From Gonocerus acuteangulatus (lineage: Eukaryota; Arthropoda; Insecta; Hemiptera; Coreidae), in NCBI GenBank assembly GCA_946811695.1, contig OX328125.1, positions 108,793,715-108,857,714 of the forward strand: a stretch of 64,000 bases of DNA, written 5' to 3'. The notes below the pieces were generated by a model that saw only the letters and a program-made list of their open reading frames with translations, had not been told where the DNA came from and made no database searches. Both the position numbers and the translations under genes were made by a program. Below, piece by piece: positions 1 to 58,991 of this stretch; position 1 is the first letter of the stretch, and every line of letters begins with the position of its first letter.

Positions 1-130
1 AGGGAGGGATTATCTATAGGTTATCTACCCTTTTCTAGCCAGGATAGGGCTGATGTATTTTCTTTTTTCTAAAGAAAATCCATCGCCCCCAGTGGGAATC
101 GAACCCACTACCTTAGGCACAGAGTGGAAG
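1..130 (-). mobile_element. tRNA-derived SINE, fragment
   Basis: Matches the body and B-box part of the window's tRNA-type SINE in reverse: GGTTATCTACCCTTTTCTAG, then GGGAATCGAACCCA (complement of the B box). The tRNA 5' half is lost after about position 128 and the left part is cut by the window edge. Confidence 0.75.
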
Positions 131-381
131 ATAAAGGCTGATTTATAAATTAAAAAAGATATTTCAGACACTAGTAACACTACCCTGATTATAATAACAT
201 TCATACCAGAGACACGACTCACAATATTTATATATAACTCAAACTGTGTGTACAAACCTCTTTGTAAACAGCATTGCCCTGAAACAAAGAACCAGTCTCA
301 CAACTTCATTCTTATACAGTTAAAGATTTGAAAATCAAACTACTGTTGTTATATAAACAGCAGGCAATAAACAGTGGTTTA

Positions 382-749
382 TTTATTTAATTTTAATGTC
401 CATTATAATTAACTAAGAGTTTTAGGACTGGTTATCTATAGGTTACCATCCTTTTCTAGCCAGGATAGAGTTGATGCCTTTTCTTTTTTCTAAAGAAAAA
501 CCATCACCCCTAGTGGGAATCGAACCCACAACCCTTGGCACAGAGTGTTAAGTGCTCTCACCTTAACACTTTTGCTGCGGCAGTTGTAAAAGTGAATCCC
601 CTCCATTTACGAGCCTTTTGAATCTAATGGGAAAAGTAATGGAGGAGTGTCCTTCCGAAGGAACACTCGTAAGCGGGTAAGATCGCTAGAATCCTTCTGG
701 AAGGACACCCACAGCAAAAGTGTTAACACTTATGTCCACCGGGCCTCCA
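382..749 (-). mobile_element. tRNA-derived SINE interrupted by a TTAA MITE
   Basis: Reverse-oriented SINE with a 13-bp target duplication AAACAGTGGTTTA at 369-381 and 750-762. Its tRNA-like head is split by a 156-bp element (567-722). A third AAACAGTGGTTTA occurs at 778-790. Confidence 0.85.
567..722 (-). mobile_element. TTAA-target MITE (CACTTTTGCTGCGG family)
   Basis: 156 bp between TTAA at 563-566 and 723-726. The ends CACTTTTGCTGCGG and CACTTTTGCTGTGG (complement) form a 14-bp inverted repeat with one mismatch. TTAA duplication with CAC-type ends is characteristic of piggyBac-like elements. No coding capacity. A longer relative lies at 9014-9336. Confidence 0.8.
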
Positions 750-762
750 AAACAGTGGTTTA

Positions 763-1801
763 ATAATAATTTTTATAAAACAGTGGTTTAATAACAATAG
801 TTGATTTAACTAATGTCAGTTTTCCTTTTTACAAGGCATAGGGTCTAGGTACAATTTTTGATTGTACAACTATTTAAGTGAGTGTCTGCATTAAGGTGCA
901 TGAACCATCAACTCAATAGTTGTTAAAAAAAAAAAATCCTTCTATAATTTACCCATCTATAAACATGGATTTGTTTTGGAGAGAACATGGTACAAAACAT
1001 TTGTTTGTAGCCTGTCCTGTCTCTATGTTGAGAAGAGAAACAGGGGCATAGCTTGAGATGATGGCATGTGCACCCCACCTTTATGCACACACATCTACCG
1101 AGTTGAGGTAAGATTGGCATGGAAAAAAAATGAGTTAGATACAGGAATGGGTTGTGAACACTGTAATCTTGTGGGTGGTAAAGAGATCCAAGTGATTTTC
1201 TTGAAAGTTGCTGCCACATACCTTGTGTTCCCTCGAGTATTGTCACTTTTGTGATATTAATTCCAGAAGGAAAGGGGTCTATGAGCGAAGTCTCCAAACT
1301 TTTGCATAATAATCATAAACTGGATGAAGTACCTATTATGTACCATCGATAATAAACAGCTAAGGTCCTGAGGAGTATGATCAGAACTGTAAAAATCTAG
1401 TTTTTGTTATTTTCACATATATTCAACTCCATTTTCCTCAATCATTGAGTTTGTTACTTAGATCCCTGGACCCCAGGGTCCTCATATCGGTAGGTGGGTC
1501 TTGTCAAATTTATTATTATGTCACCTTTCTTCTTTTCTTTTATTTTTTTGGTGTCCCAGTGTTATTATTCTATCCCAAGAAATGTTTAAGCTGAGTCAAG
1601 AATGAATTTAACACTTCTTTCCAGTTTCATAAACAGTAAATTTTAAGGATTCAAAGTTCCTATTCTGATACAAAACAGCGATTTGAGAATGACAAGCTAA
1701 AATCTAAAAATACTTGGGAACAAAATGCTTTAATAATCTCACTATCTTTCTGCAAGTTTTATTTTTTTAATAAAAAAATATTTTCTTTCTTTACATTTCA
1801 G
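763..1801. other. intron or upstream flank, no recognisable feature
   Basis: No exon, SINE or inverted-repeat element recognised apart from the polypyrimidine tract before the exon at 1802. Two short unrelated open frames at 923-1297 and 1066-1254 look like chance. Confidence 0.5.
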
Positions 1802-48083
<46,282 letters not shown>

Positions 48084-48094
48084 TCCTAGTACAG

Positions 48095-48786
48095 GTATGT
48101 ATCTTTATAGAGACGTTTTGGAACAAACAACTATAAAAAATTAACGGGGGGGCCACTTCATTTTGAATATTTTTCAAACAATAACATGCAATTACTAATA
48201 ACCACACACAAGTAAATACATACTCACATTATAAGTTTATTTCTGGGAGACTGAAGTCCTTTATTTGGCCGCATAATCGCTTGATCGCTTTTACCTAAAT
48301 ACGAGTAACGAGTTTTTGGTAAAACGCCATAGTCTTGCAATAAAGTACATGCGGCTTCCGCTGCTGTCGGTAAATCCCAAAATTTCATTATTACAATGTT
48401 CGCAACATTGTGAGCTATGCAGTTTAAACTACAACTGTGTATAAAGGTAATAGAAATACACAACTAATCATAATCGGTCGGGGCTCGCTCCAGAAATATA
48501 TCATTATCTTATAAGGCTTATTCAATCTTAAAAAAAATACCTAGGAATAAACTACAATGTAGAGTATCTGATAGAGAACACAATTAACCTGTGTAGTAAA
48601 TATGTTTAGAATAGAAACAATGGCCCCCCTTAATGATCAAGCACCAAAAATTATTATATCATTGAGATTCGAGAAGAAAACTCTCTCCCGTCTCTATGGT
48701 GTAAAAATAATAGAACAAACTCTCACAAACTGTGTGGGTTGCAAATCTCTCTTAATCCAATGTTTAAATATGTAAAGTTTGATTAG
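48095..48786 (+). other. inferred 3'-UTR intron of disp, first part
   Basis: Between the donor at 48095 and the acceptor at 49471. Nothing recognised here. Confidence 0.4.
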
Positions 48787-48839
48787 ACAGGCACACACAA
48801 AAAAAAAGTGGTATTTTCCAAAGACACCATGCATATATT

Positions 48840-49233
48840 CTTATGTATTTCGACACGCTGAATCCGAATCCGGAGTCAGTTTCACCCCACCTCGTCAAGT
48901 TTAAGGGCATTTGAAGGCCAAATTTTGTATGAAGTCATTTAAGAAGAAACAACTTGAGCATCCATGGTTTCGAGGGCTGCTGAATTCGAATCCATGGTCT
49001 ATTTCACCCTATTGGCGCAAAATCAAGGTCATTTCAAGATCAAATATGTCTCTTTTGTGAAAAATGAATTTTGACTGCAGATTCATTTTTGCAAAATAGA
49101 TATATTTGTCCTTGAAATGACCTTGATTTTGCGTCGATGTGTGCCCGAACATGTTAAAGAAGCAGTTAAGCTCATAAAAAAGAAAATTGTAAAAAAAAAA
49201 AAAAAGTTTCCAGGTAGTATTACTCCTTCATAA
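48840..49233. mobile_element. fold-back/TIR remnant inside the inferred UTR intron
   Basis: A palindrome at 49016-49135 (CGCAAAATCAAGGTCATTTC and its complement) plus repeated CTGAATTCGAATCC / CTGAATCCGAATCC. The right end GGTAGTATTACTCC resembles the TTAA element at 42136-44224. Confidence 0.5.
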
Positions 49234-49471
49234 AGTAAAACGCATGGTAACAATTTGGAATTAAACAAAGATAGGATGTGATCCTGTAAAATATCGAGTA
49301 ATTAGCTGCTGAAAAGGAAGAGAGGTATTGAATAATAAGTAGCTAGATCCGGCAATATCTATTGTAAAACAAATATTTTTTTTTTTTTATTATAAATTCA
49401 AAATTCTAGGTATAAGAAACACATTTCTCTTTTATGCTTTAAAACTGACCTACTCCTTTGTAAAATTGCAG

Positions 49472-50140
49472 ATTGGTTGCTGATTTTGAATGTGCTTAGC
49501 TCGTGACAGCAGTTAAAAAGGAGCAATTCCACTAGCTGTACAGCACGTAGCTCAATCGCTGACAATATGAGATTACTCTCTGCAAAGGTCGATGAGGCCT
49601 TTTCAGTAGTTCATTTTGTTTGGGCGAAGGAGGATCTCAACGACTCGCTAGTAACTTGTTTTTTGTTAGTCGTTCCTAAGATATTTTTCATTGAGTCCTC
49701 TATTTTTTTAGCTTTAGAAATTATGTTCTTTTTTACTGGTAATTTCATTTTTATTCTTATATTGAGAGATAAAAGATCGCCAAATAAGAAAAACTAAGGA
49801 TATATTTTGGGCACTCTTAATAAAATTTGAGATAATATTGATTGTTATCATCAGTATTAAATGCATTTAAAGAGTGTACTTAATATAGTAATTCGAAGCA
49901 CAAATGTATCATATCTAGTTATAGGTGAAATTATTTTTAGAAATGTTTCTCTGTACATAGTGACTATATATTGTTAATTTACATGTAATTATCGATTCTC
50001 TTCTCCATATTTGTATTTCCTTATATATTTTATAGCTCAATAATTTACAATATGATATTTGAAATTGGAATATATTTGCTCAAAGTAATGACGAATATAA
50101 ATGGAAACATTTATTTGCAATAAAAACACTTTAATGTAAT
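49472..50140 (+). other. disp: probable disp 3'-UTR terminal exon
   Basis: A good acceptor (ACTCCTTTGTAAAATTGCAG) ends at 49471, and the sequence after it has no coding potential. AATAAA at 50119-50124 is a plausible polyadenylation signal; a second AATAAA occurs near 50906. Inferred from splice sites only; RNA evidence is needed. Confidence 0.5.
50119..50124 (+). terminator. candidate poly(A) signal of disp
   Basis: AATAAA about 2.0 kb after the stop codon and within the inferred terminal exon. Many AATAAA occur by chance in such AT-rich DNA, so this is tentative. Confidence 0.35.
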
Positions 50141-50929
50141 TTGATGTTTCATCGTTCGACTTGGCTTGTCATTTTGATTTCCCACCAGCTCGAGTTGATA
50201 TTGCCGAGAGACTGCTCTGACTTACCCAATGATAAGTAAATATTTGAATAGCATTCATTTTGAGACAAATTTCATGTCAATTGGGGTGCCTTAGTGTTCG
50301 AGCATGTCTCTCCATTCTTAGGTTAGTTCCACGTTTTTATAACCGTTTTCAGCACTCTTAACATTTTTCCATTGAGATGTTGTCTTTCAAAAAAAAAAAA
50401 ACTAATTTTAAATAAATTGTCTCCCAATACATATTAATAAAATAAAATTACAATTGAATCCCGTTATCTTAAGCCTATATAGCTTTCCTATTTCTTTACA
50501 CTTGATTCAAACAGGTTTTTATTTATATTAATTATTTAAGTCTCTGATCTAAATTATTCTAATTTAGAATCATTTCTGTGTAAATTATTCTTATTTTCGC
50601 ATTTAAGTCAGTTAATTTGGGTTTTAACATTTTAAAACATCTATTATTGACAAACAGATTTATTCAATGAAACTGTTCTTTAATGAATCTACGGACACAC
50701 TATATTATCCGGTGAACACTACAGAATACGCCCTCAATTTGATGTTGGATAGAAATTTCTGTGATTGACTAATGAATCATTTCTGCTCCTTATTTTATAA
50801 CTGAAATTGTAAATTTGTAAATATATATTGAAACAGTACAAATTCCTAGTTGTTACATTGGGATTGTGAGTAAATAGTTGCATCTTATTGTCTAGAAAAT
50901 GAAATAAACAACTGCCTTATTGCAACGGA

Positions 50930-52440
50930 CTGCATCTACACCCCCCCCCCCATCTTCTATACCCTATCACCCTCACTGCAATGGACTGCACCTACACCCC
51001 TCTCTATCTTCCATACCCCATCACCCTTACTGCAATGGACTGCACCTACACCCCCCTCTATCTTCCATACCCCATCACCCTTACTGCAACCGACTGCATC
51101 TACACCCCTCTCTATCTTCCATACCCCATCACCTTTACTGCAATGGACTGCATCTACTCCCCCCTCTATCTTCCATACCGCATCACCCTTACTGCATCTA
51201 CACCCCCCTCTATCTTCCATACCCATCACCTTTACTGCAATGGACTGCATCTACACCCCTCTCCATCTTCCATACCCATCACCCTTACTGCAACCGACTG
51301 CACCCACACCCCTATCTTCCATACCCCATCACCCTTACTGCAATGGACTGCACCTACACCCCTCTCCATCTTCCATACCCATCACACATCTACACACCCC
51401 TCCATCTTCCATACCTATCACCCTTACTGCAATCGACTGCATCTACACCCCCTATCCATCTTCCATACCCCATCATCCTTACTGCATCTACACATCCCTC
51501 CATCTTCCATACCCCATCACCCTTACTGTAATGGACTGTGTCTACACCCCCTCCCCCATCTTCTATACCCCATCACCCTTACTGCAATGTCTGCATCTAC
51601 TCCCCCCTCTATTTTTCATACCCATCACCCTTACTGCAATGGACTGCATCTACACCCCTTCCCTCATCCATACCCCATCATCCTTACTGCAATGGACTGC
51701 ATCTACTCCCCCCTCTATCTTCTATACCCCATCACCCTTACTGCAATGGACTGCATCTACACCCCTTTCCTCATCCATACCACATCATCCTTACTTCAAT
51801 CGATTGCATCTTCACCCCTTCCCTCATCCATACCCCATCACCCTTACTGCAATGTCTGCATCTACTCCCCCCTCTATCTTCTATACCCCATCACACTTAC
51901 TGCAATGGACTGCATCTACACCCCATTCCTCATCCATACCACATCATCCTTACTGCAATCGATTACATCTACACCCCTTCCCTCATCCATACCACAACAT
52001 CCTTACTGCAACGGACTGCATCTACGCCCCCTCCCTCGTCCATACTTTATCACCCTTACTCAAAAAGACAGCATCTACGCCCCCTCCCTCACCCATACCC
52101 CATCAGCCTTACACCGATGGACTGCATCTACACCCCCTCCCTCATGCATACCCCATCAGCCTTACACCGATGGACTGCATCTACACCCCCTCCCTCACCC
52201 ATACCCCATCAGCCTTACACCGATGGACTGCATCTACGCCCCATCCCTCATCCATACTACATCATCCTTACACCGATGGACTGCATCTACACCCCCTCCC
52301 TCATCCATACCCCATCAGCCTTACACCGATGGACTGCATCTACACCCCCTCCCTCATCCATACCCCATCAGCCTTACACCGATGGACTGCATCTACACCC
52401 CCTCCCTCATCCATACCCCATCACCCTTATTGCAATAGAT
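50930..52440. repeat. 53-bp minisatellite, about 28 units
   Basis: Unit CTGCATCTACACCCCCTCCC TCATCCATACCCCATCACCC TTACTGCAATGGA (53-54 bp). Two zones: left units carry CTATCTTCC and TTACTGCAATGGA, right units CTCATCC and TTACACCGATGGA. Strong strand asymmetry: the plus strand is C-rich with almost no G. Open in all three plus frames (485, 409 and 311 codons), a consequence of composition; I do not call a gene. Confidence 0.93.
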
Positions 52441-53831
52441 TGTTTTCTATATCTAGTCCACTTTATTAATTGAACATTGTCATTAAGTGATCATGGCAGT
52501 CCGTGATATTTTTTAAATGAGAATTTATATTTTATGGAAATGATTACCACATAGCCTGATGACATTGAAATAATCTGTCATCTGTTTTGCTAGGTTTAGA
52601 GGTTAAGTGTTAGTCTTAATTTTAGTTGTTCCGATTGAAGGAATTGTGCATAAATTTGCTTTTTTGTATAAACTGCTCTCCTCCAAATGGAGAGGTAGAT
52701 TGAGTTTTAGCACTCTCGAAAGTACGCTTATTTCAACATTCCATTTTGTATTTAATTTAGGGAGGAGCTTCTCTCATCTTCATCCACTTTTATTTTACAA
52801 AGAATGGAAATTCTAAGTATTAAATTATTGTGAATGTTTTTGTATTGCACTTGTATTTTTGTAGATGTCATTTTGAAGTGTGGCTTAAGATTCTATTTGG
52901 ATTGGTTATCTGCTTTATAGATGTTAACTAATCTTGAAGATATTCCGTCTGATTGTTCCTTGGGAGGTCCACTCTCTTATTTGTCCAGACACAGTAAATT
53001 GCTTCTTACTGACATTAAGTAATGATTATTTCAGCTACTTCTTTCATGTCGTTGAAATAATATTTGTTATCACTTTTTTAATTATGAAATTGTATAAATA
53101 TCTTTACAAATTATGATAGTTTTATTCGTTCCTGCAGAACATCCTATGTTTATGTTTAAGAGCTGTATTGATAAACTTAGTTTTTACATTTTTATTTACT
53201 TTGTTTTTTATTGTCCATTGGCTTAATTTATGGAGTTATACCCAATATAAGCTAATAAAATCAAGCCCATCGAAGATTTTTACCTGAACTTTGTGATACA
53301 AGTATATTAATATTATAAGTTATTATTTTTATTATGTTTAATTAGTTGCTATGGTTTATGTTGTTAGTTAATGTTGCTTCTTATAATTACAATTTTACTA
53401 AATTGTTATTGTTGATTATAGAAGTTTTTAGAAAATGAGGTATTAATATTAATTTTTATAAATTTTAATATATTTTCTAGCAACAAGAAGTTTATGGTTC
53501 ATTTTCTTCTCTACGACTTTATTGAAATACTCAATTTTTGATCTAAAAAATGTAGTGTCATTAATCTCATGACAGAAACACGACAATATAAACCTTCACA
53601 ATATCAACGGTCAACCGTCCCCTCACAATTAAAGTAGATACATAAAGTTTTCTTCTTCTGTGACTTTCTCTTCCTCGCCGCTACAGAAAAGCCTAGTTAT
53701 AAAAATAAAATCTTCTTGCCTTTCTATATGTAAGAAGAAAGGAACTCCCGTACTTGGCTAGCTCTATATTTCACAATATCCTCTGAGAAATTAGTTTAAC
53801 GAAAAGCATTCTTGAAATTTACTAATAATTT
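52441..53831. other. AT-rich intergenic DNA
   Basis: Short chance frames only; no splice or family signal seen. Confidence 0.5.
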
Positions 53832-54370
53832 CACAGGTCAACATTTGATAAAAAAACAAACAAAAAAAACACACTCGGAGTGTTATGGTCCTTATAGGGT
53901 TCTTGGGGTCGCTGATCATGATGCGCGGGTTGGTTATTCTTCATCACATCAGATTCAAGGGCATAGAGAAAAAAACGTAGAAAAAATCTGAAAAAATTCA
54001 ATCTTATGTTTTTGCTGTCCCTGAGTCCAAATCTGTAATTTGTTTGATATTATGCCTTTTCCTAGAGGTCATGTGAAGAAGATTTGAAGGTCAAACGGAC
54101 AAAAAAAAAGTAGAAAAAACCATGCTCAAAAATTCATTTTCTGGGAGTCAAACAAACTACAGGTTCGGACTCAGAGACCTCAAAAACATATGCATTAATT
54201 TTTTCAGATTTTTCCTATGTTTTTTTTTCTCTATTTGACCTTTAAATGACCTTGAATTTGATATGATGAAGGTTAACCAACCAGCTCATCGTAATCAGCG
54301 ACCCCAAAAACCCTATAAGGACCATACCACTTCGAGTGTTTGTTTTTTTTAGATCAAATGTTCACCTGTG
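53832..54370. mobile_element. fold-back element, about 250-bp arms
   Basis: CACAGGTCAACATTTGAT at the left and its complement at the right. The arms share GGTCCTTATAGGGTT and GGGTCGCTGAT and extend nearly to the centre at about 54100. Diverged, non-coding. Confidence 0.75.
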
Positions 54371-55282
54371 TTATTAAGAACATGAGCTGAGAACAATGAT
54401 GCTAAAAAATTTATTGGAGCACATAATTACGTAGTTCAACCTAAATATTTAGAGCTAAAAGAAAAAGTAAATAAATAATAAAATAAAGTTTTCCTAACAT
54501 TTGAAATTTTAACGGAGGAAATTATATGAAAGTGTTCACGCACGTAGAGAGGAGGGGGCGAGAATAGCTTCGTAACTAGGGCCCGGCAAGGTAGAGACAT
54601 CGCCGTACTACAGGGTCGGCCAGCCCGTACTACCTGACGTAAGCTAAGAGTTAATGGAGTCGTACAGAAGAAAGTAAACTTAATTTTGTGAATAAATAAT
54701 TTAATAAAATTACTTTGTTGGAGAATGCCGAAAATACTTTCCTCAGTAAGAAGTACAACACACTCGAAACAAATTTATCTTTTTATAAATTGTGGAATGT
54801 ATAAATAACTGTTTGGAGCTTCCTTTGTTTTACTCTTGCTATTGATGTTAATAATCGATTTATAAATCTGAAAAGAGCTTACTATATTTATGGAACTAGT
54901 ACTTAAAATTAGGACTTGGCCTCCATAGAATTTGCTTATGTGCATTAAATAGAATTAATCTATATATATTTATATGTTTGTCCATTCACATGTTTGCCGT
55001 AAATGTGGTTTCACTTGTCCCGAATAATTGTATTTGTCAAAAAGAAAATTGACTTTTAAACTAATATGGAAGAAGAAGATAAGAATAAAATAATAAGCTA
55101 AAAAAAAAGTAAACTTATAGATAATTCTGAAAATGTCATTAAATATTCCTGTTTCTATGAGCTTTCAGCTCTGCCTGACTTATTTTCAGTTATCAATGCT
55201 GGATCTGTGACTTTAGTTGCTATCTTGTGAAGAGATTGCCAATATTGAAATTCAAAAATTAAACCTTACCAGCATGGTACCA
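54371..55282. other. intergenic, no recognisable feature
   Basis: A GC-richer patch at 54540-54650, otherwise AT-rich. Nothing assignable. Confidence 0.5.
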
Positions 55283-55327
55283 TTTTTTTTGTGTCTGTTG
55301 GACTGAGACCAACAGACACAAAAAAAA
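55283..55327. repeat. perfect 19-bp hairpin
   Basis: Arms 55283-55301 (TTTTTTTTGTGTCTGTTGG) and 55309-55327, 7-nt loop. Flanked by partly inverted GGTACCA/TGGTAAC; probably a snap-back duplication. Confidence 0.8.
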
Positions 55328-55429
55328 ACTGGTAACAAAAAAATGGAACCAACAGTTTTAGGTCCCTATTTCTTCTATTGACATCATCCCATCAGAAATG
55401 ACTTTACAACCTTTTTTTTTAGAACATTT

Positions 55430-56054
55430 TGAAAGCTTTTGAATGGTCACCTTCCACTTACTTCGATTTCCAAACCGTTTCGAGATATTTAAGAAAATAT
55501 ACGAAGATCAGAAAACATGCCTGCTAATAATTTTTTTTTTCTAGTAATTCCGAATGCAACCAAAATTTAAACATCTTCATTCAGGTGAATAACAAGCTTA
55601 AGACTGACAAGCTTCTGTAACAATTTTCAACTGAATAAATTGTTTCTAAATACCCAAACTAATATTAGTTAGAAAAACTGGTTTTATTCACTTTTATTAA
55701 AATCGGGTACAAAATTCGCCTTGAAAATGGTTTCATTCATTTTCCCTCCATTACAGAACCTATAAAAAGTCTTCCTTGGAATCCTTCAAACAAATATCTG
55801 TAAGCGCAGCGATTTATTTTCAAATAAATTTTGCCCATAAAACAATGTTCCGTTAGACGGATTCCGCTGATTAACAAACTTGATCTTTGAAATTGGAAAA
55901 AGTATTTTTTTACCAAATTTCATCAGAATCGGTCCATTTTTTAGCTTAACATTATTTTCATAATCTATGGGTTCGGAAATATGCAACTTTCTAGTCGACA
56001 CTTCCACTAAGGAACACGTTTCCTCCCTATGGAGGTAGGGAGGAACCACACTAA
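55430..56054 (-). mobile_element. TTAGYGCGGTTCC-family element, copy 5
   Basis: Reverse orientation. The right edge is the family start (complement TTAGTGTGGTTCCTCCCTAC) with a hairpin-like CCTCCCT/AGGGAGG. No (TA)n. The far end is missing. Confidence 0.6.
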
Positions 56055-56451
56055 AACTTAGAGTAAATTATTTCAATAATATTGAAATCTTTAATGTGTG
56101 TTATTAATCAAATTATGCTAAGTGAACTATACACTGAATTTTAGAGATCGAGTACACGCTACAAAAGGCAGGCAGAGGCTGGACGGGATAATGGCCTCCA
56201 AAACACTCATCATTTTCTGAGTTTGTAAAGCTTTGAAATGGTCTTATGACTGATTACATTTTTTATCAGTTTTTTTATAGTCCTTAGAAAGATGTAAAGA
56301 AAAACTTTGTTCCAGGCAGAGAAAAATTCATAGTTATTGATATGTTTTACTAATAAGAAAAACCTCACTTTTATAGAAGAGTAGTGCTTTGAGAAAGCAA
56401 AATAAGTTCTGAAAAGAAAAAAAGACTTTCTCAAAAAGCAACTTATAAAAG

Positions 56452-56651
56452 ACATATCACTCTAGTATTTCTAAAGTGACCCAACTCAAAATTCGGTGTT
56501 TTTCAGTTACGCTTCAGAGCTTGTACACCATAGGGCACTTGTATCACCTTTCCTGTCTTAATGCTATTCCCCCTACATAGGCAAGAGTGACACATTTTCA
56601 GTTGAGTTTTATTTTGAGTTGTGTCACTTTAGAAATACTAGTGCGATGTGT
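56452..56651. mobile_element. MITE with ~45-bp inverted ends
   Basis: TCTAGTATTTCTAAAGTGAC at the left, and at the right as complement CACTAGTATTTCTAAAGTGA; both continue into CAACTCAAAAT. 200 bp, non-coding. Confidence 0.75.
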
Positions 56652-57097
56652 CTGTTTATAAAAATCTTGCTGAGTTTTGTGCTACTAAAGAGATTCTCCA
56701 ATTTGTCTGCTTCTTTCTCTCTTTGTATTTTCCTCTTCATTATACAATTGTTTAAAATATTTTTTTCTTGTTGATAAAATCCATCTTGTACATCCTTTCA
56801 AATTGTGTCTTGGATTATTTTTCTTTTCTGAGTATTATTCAGGATGACTCGATCAGGAATAATCCTTTATTGAGCAATGTCTATTCATGTACTCAACGGA
56901 ATGTAGCAGACAAGTATGAGAAAACCTACTTAGTTTTTAGGCTTGAAAATTATTGTAAAATTTATTTAAAAACGAAGCAAATTTCTTTCATGAGAAACAT
57001 TTTCTTTGTAAATAGCTCTGCTTGATAGAAACTGTAAATTACAAGTTTGTTACAAGTTGAGCCTGATTCTATTGGAGGTTATCTAATTTGAAGGTGA

Positions 57098-57117
57098 GGG
57101 GGGGGGGGGGGGGGGGA
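57098..57117. repeat. G homopolymer (about 18-20 bp)
   Basis: Uninterrupted G run; similar runs at 19757 (G) and 44169 (C). Confidence 0.85.
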
Positions 57118-57129
57118 GGATCAATGGAT

Positions 57130-57830
57130 TCTTGAAGTAACTAGAAGGAGTTGCTCCCTAAAATTGTTTAATCAAGTAATAATTCAAGTTTCAAAGCTGT
57201 TTAGGTTCATCTTCTGGCATCTGCAATGTAAATTAAAGCAAGAATAAGGAAAAAAGCTACTCTTAATGTCACTATACAAATGCAATATATAAGGTATATT
57301 ATACTAATACAAGATATAAGGTACCTTAAATTAAGTCATGACAAGATCTACTATAAGGCTAATCATTAAGTTGTTGAATCCATAATTTTGAAATTTGAGA
57401 TTAAAATGTTAAATCCATGTAAGAACCTCTAAATGAATTTAGAAGTACAGTGGTGACAAGTAAATATGGTGGTGACTATAAAGGCTGATTAATAAGAGGA
57501 AAAGGAGAAGATAATTTTATCATATTTGGTTGGGCGGACAAGTCAGTTTCACACAGAGGGGTAAGAGTGCTAGGGTGCCAACATAATTTATATATGACTT
57601 TTATATTTTAACTGAAAATTAAATTTTTTGATAATTGAATTATAATTTTTTCCAATATTGATATTATCAGTTTTGTAATTGATGATCAAATCTTCATAAA
57701 AATTTATGTGGATTTATTCTGGTCTGGTATCATATGATACTGAATCTGCCAGAAAAATTCCTTCAGCGGGCCCTCTGTCATGGCTTAGTTGTCACTTCAC
57801 TAAATTGTAATTAATCCACTAAAAGTTTTT

Positions 57831-57897
<67 letters not shown>

Positions 57898-58320
57898 TGC
57901 CTAAATAACTGTACAAACGGAAGACTTGGGCTTTGATAGAATTTTTTTTTGAAGCCATCAGTCCTGAAAGTATTAATGTCACCACCATATTTACAATTTC
58001 TAAAACCTTTTAAGAGATTCTTACCCGGATTTTATATGCTTTATTCTAAAATTTCAAAATTATTGATTTGACAAGATAACGATTAGCTTATAGTAGATCT
58101 TATCATGACTTAATTTAAGGTACATTATATCTTGTATTAGTATTATATATCTTATATATTGTATTATTGAGTTTGTATTTTAGGAGTAGTTTTCTCCTAA
58201 ATCTTGCTTTAGTTTACATTGTAAATGCCTGAAGATGAACCTAAATAGATTCGACACATCGTATTATAACTGAATTGATTCAACAATTTTGGGCGCAACT
58301 CCTGCGAGTGACTTTAAGAG
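57130..58320. mobile_element. fold-back element, ~345-bp arms
   Basis: Left arm 57130-57476 and right arm 57979-58320 are inverted copies (AATTAAGTCATGACAAGATC / complement, GGTTCATCTTCTGGCAT / GGTTCATCTTCAGGCAT). The ~500-bp centre holds a TTAA element piece (57725-57972) and (TA)n. Confidence 0.78.
57725..57972 (-). mobile_element. TTAA element piece (CACTTTCAGGACCG family)
   Basis: The right end GTCCTGAAAGTA abuts TTAA 57973-57976. Shares CTTCAGCGGGCCC and TGTTTGCCTAAATAACTGTA with 15748-15990 and 36140-36229. (TA)n at 57838-57895 replaces the T run of the copy at 36130. Left boundary uncertain. Confidence 0.6.
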
Positions 58321-58991
58321 GAGATTATATTTGAAGAATTGATTGATAAATGTAATTAAATTTATATAATTTTCCAAATTGAGCTATAGTTACTATTGCT
58401 CATTGTACTACTATAATTTTAATTTATATTCTATTACGATATTTCTGTTCTAAATACTGGAACGTAACAATTGCAGATTTGTGTATTTATGTGTTTAGTT
58501 TTGCCTGAAAGTATTATTTTGTGTCATTATACCATCCATAAGTATTACTTAGAGAAAAATATCCTAGGAAAAACATTAGGTAGAATGGTTTTGTAAAAAA
58601 TAGAGATAAATAGAAACGTACTTAAAAATGAGAGAAAAAAGTATTTTCGTAGAAAAGAAAAGATTTATACTTGCTTTTATGGATTTAGAATTTGTTGATT
58701 GTTGCAAAATATTGGCACTAAGAATAGCACGTTCTCATTTTTTCAATATTCTTTAAAATGTTATTATTTTTTTTAAAAAAGCAGGTTTCTATTATAATTG
58801 AATTGGTTTTTATGGGAAATATACTTCTGAGAAGTGTTTAGATAAACCTTAAAACATCTATAAAGGTCTCTGGATATCAATTAAAATAATTCTTTCCTCT
58901 CTAATATGCTGAAACTCTCTCCAGGAATTCCATGGTGACTATTTATTCTTGATGATACGAATTCAGATTGTTAAATTGGAAATTTAAAGTA

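Noticed and set aside
49567..49797. 76-codon frame in the inferred terminal exon of disp as a separate small protein
   Set aside because: Hydrophobic, AT-driven composition and no family resemblance; it lies in a likely 3' UTR.
50981..52473. Three long overlapping open frames (485, 409, 311 codons)
   Set aside because: They translate a 53-bp tandem repeat in all three frames; length comes from lack of stops in C-rich DNA. No start context, splice signal or homology.
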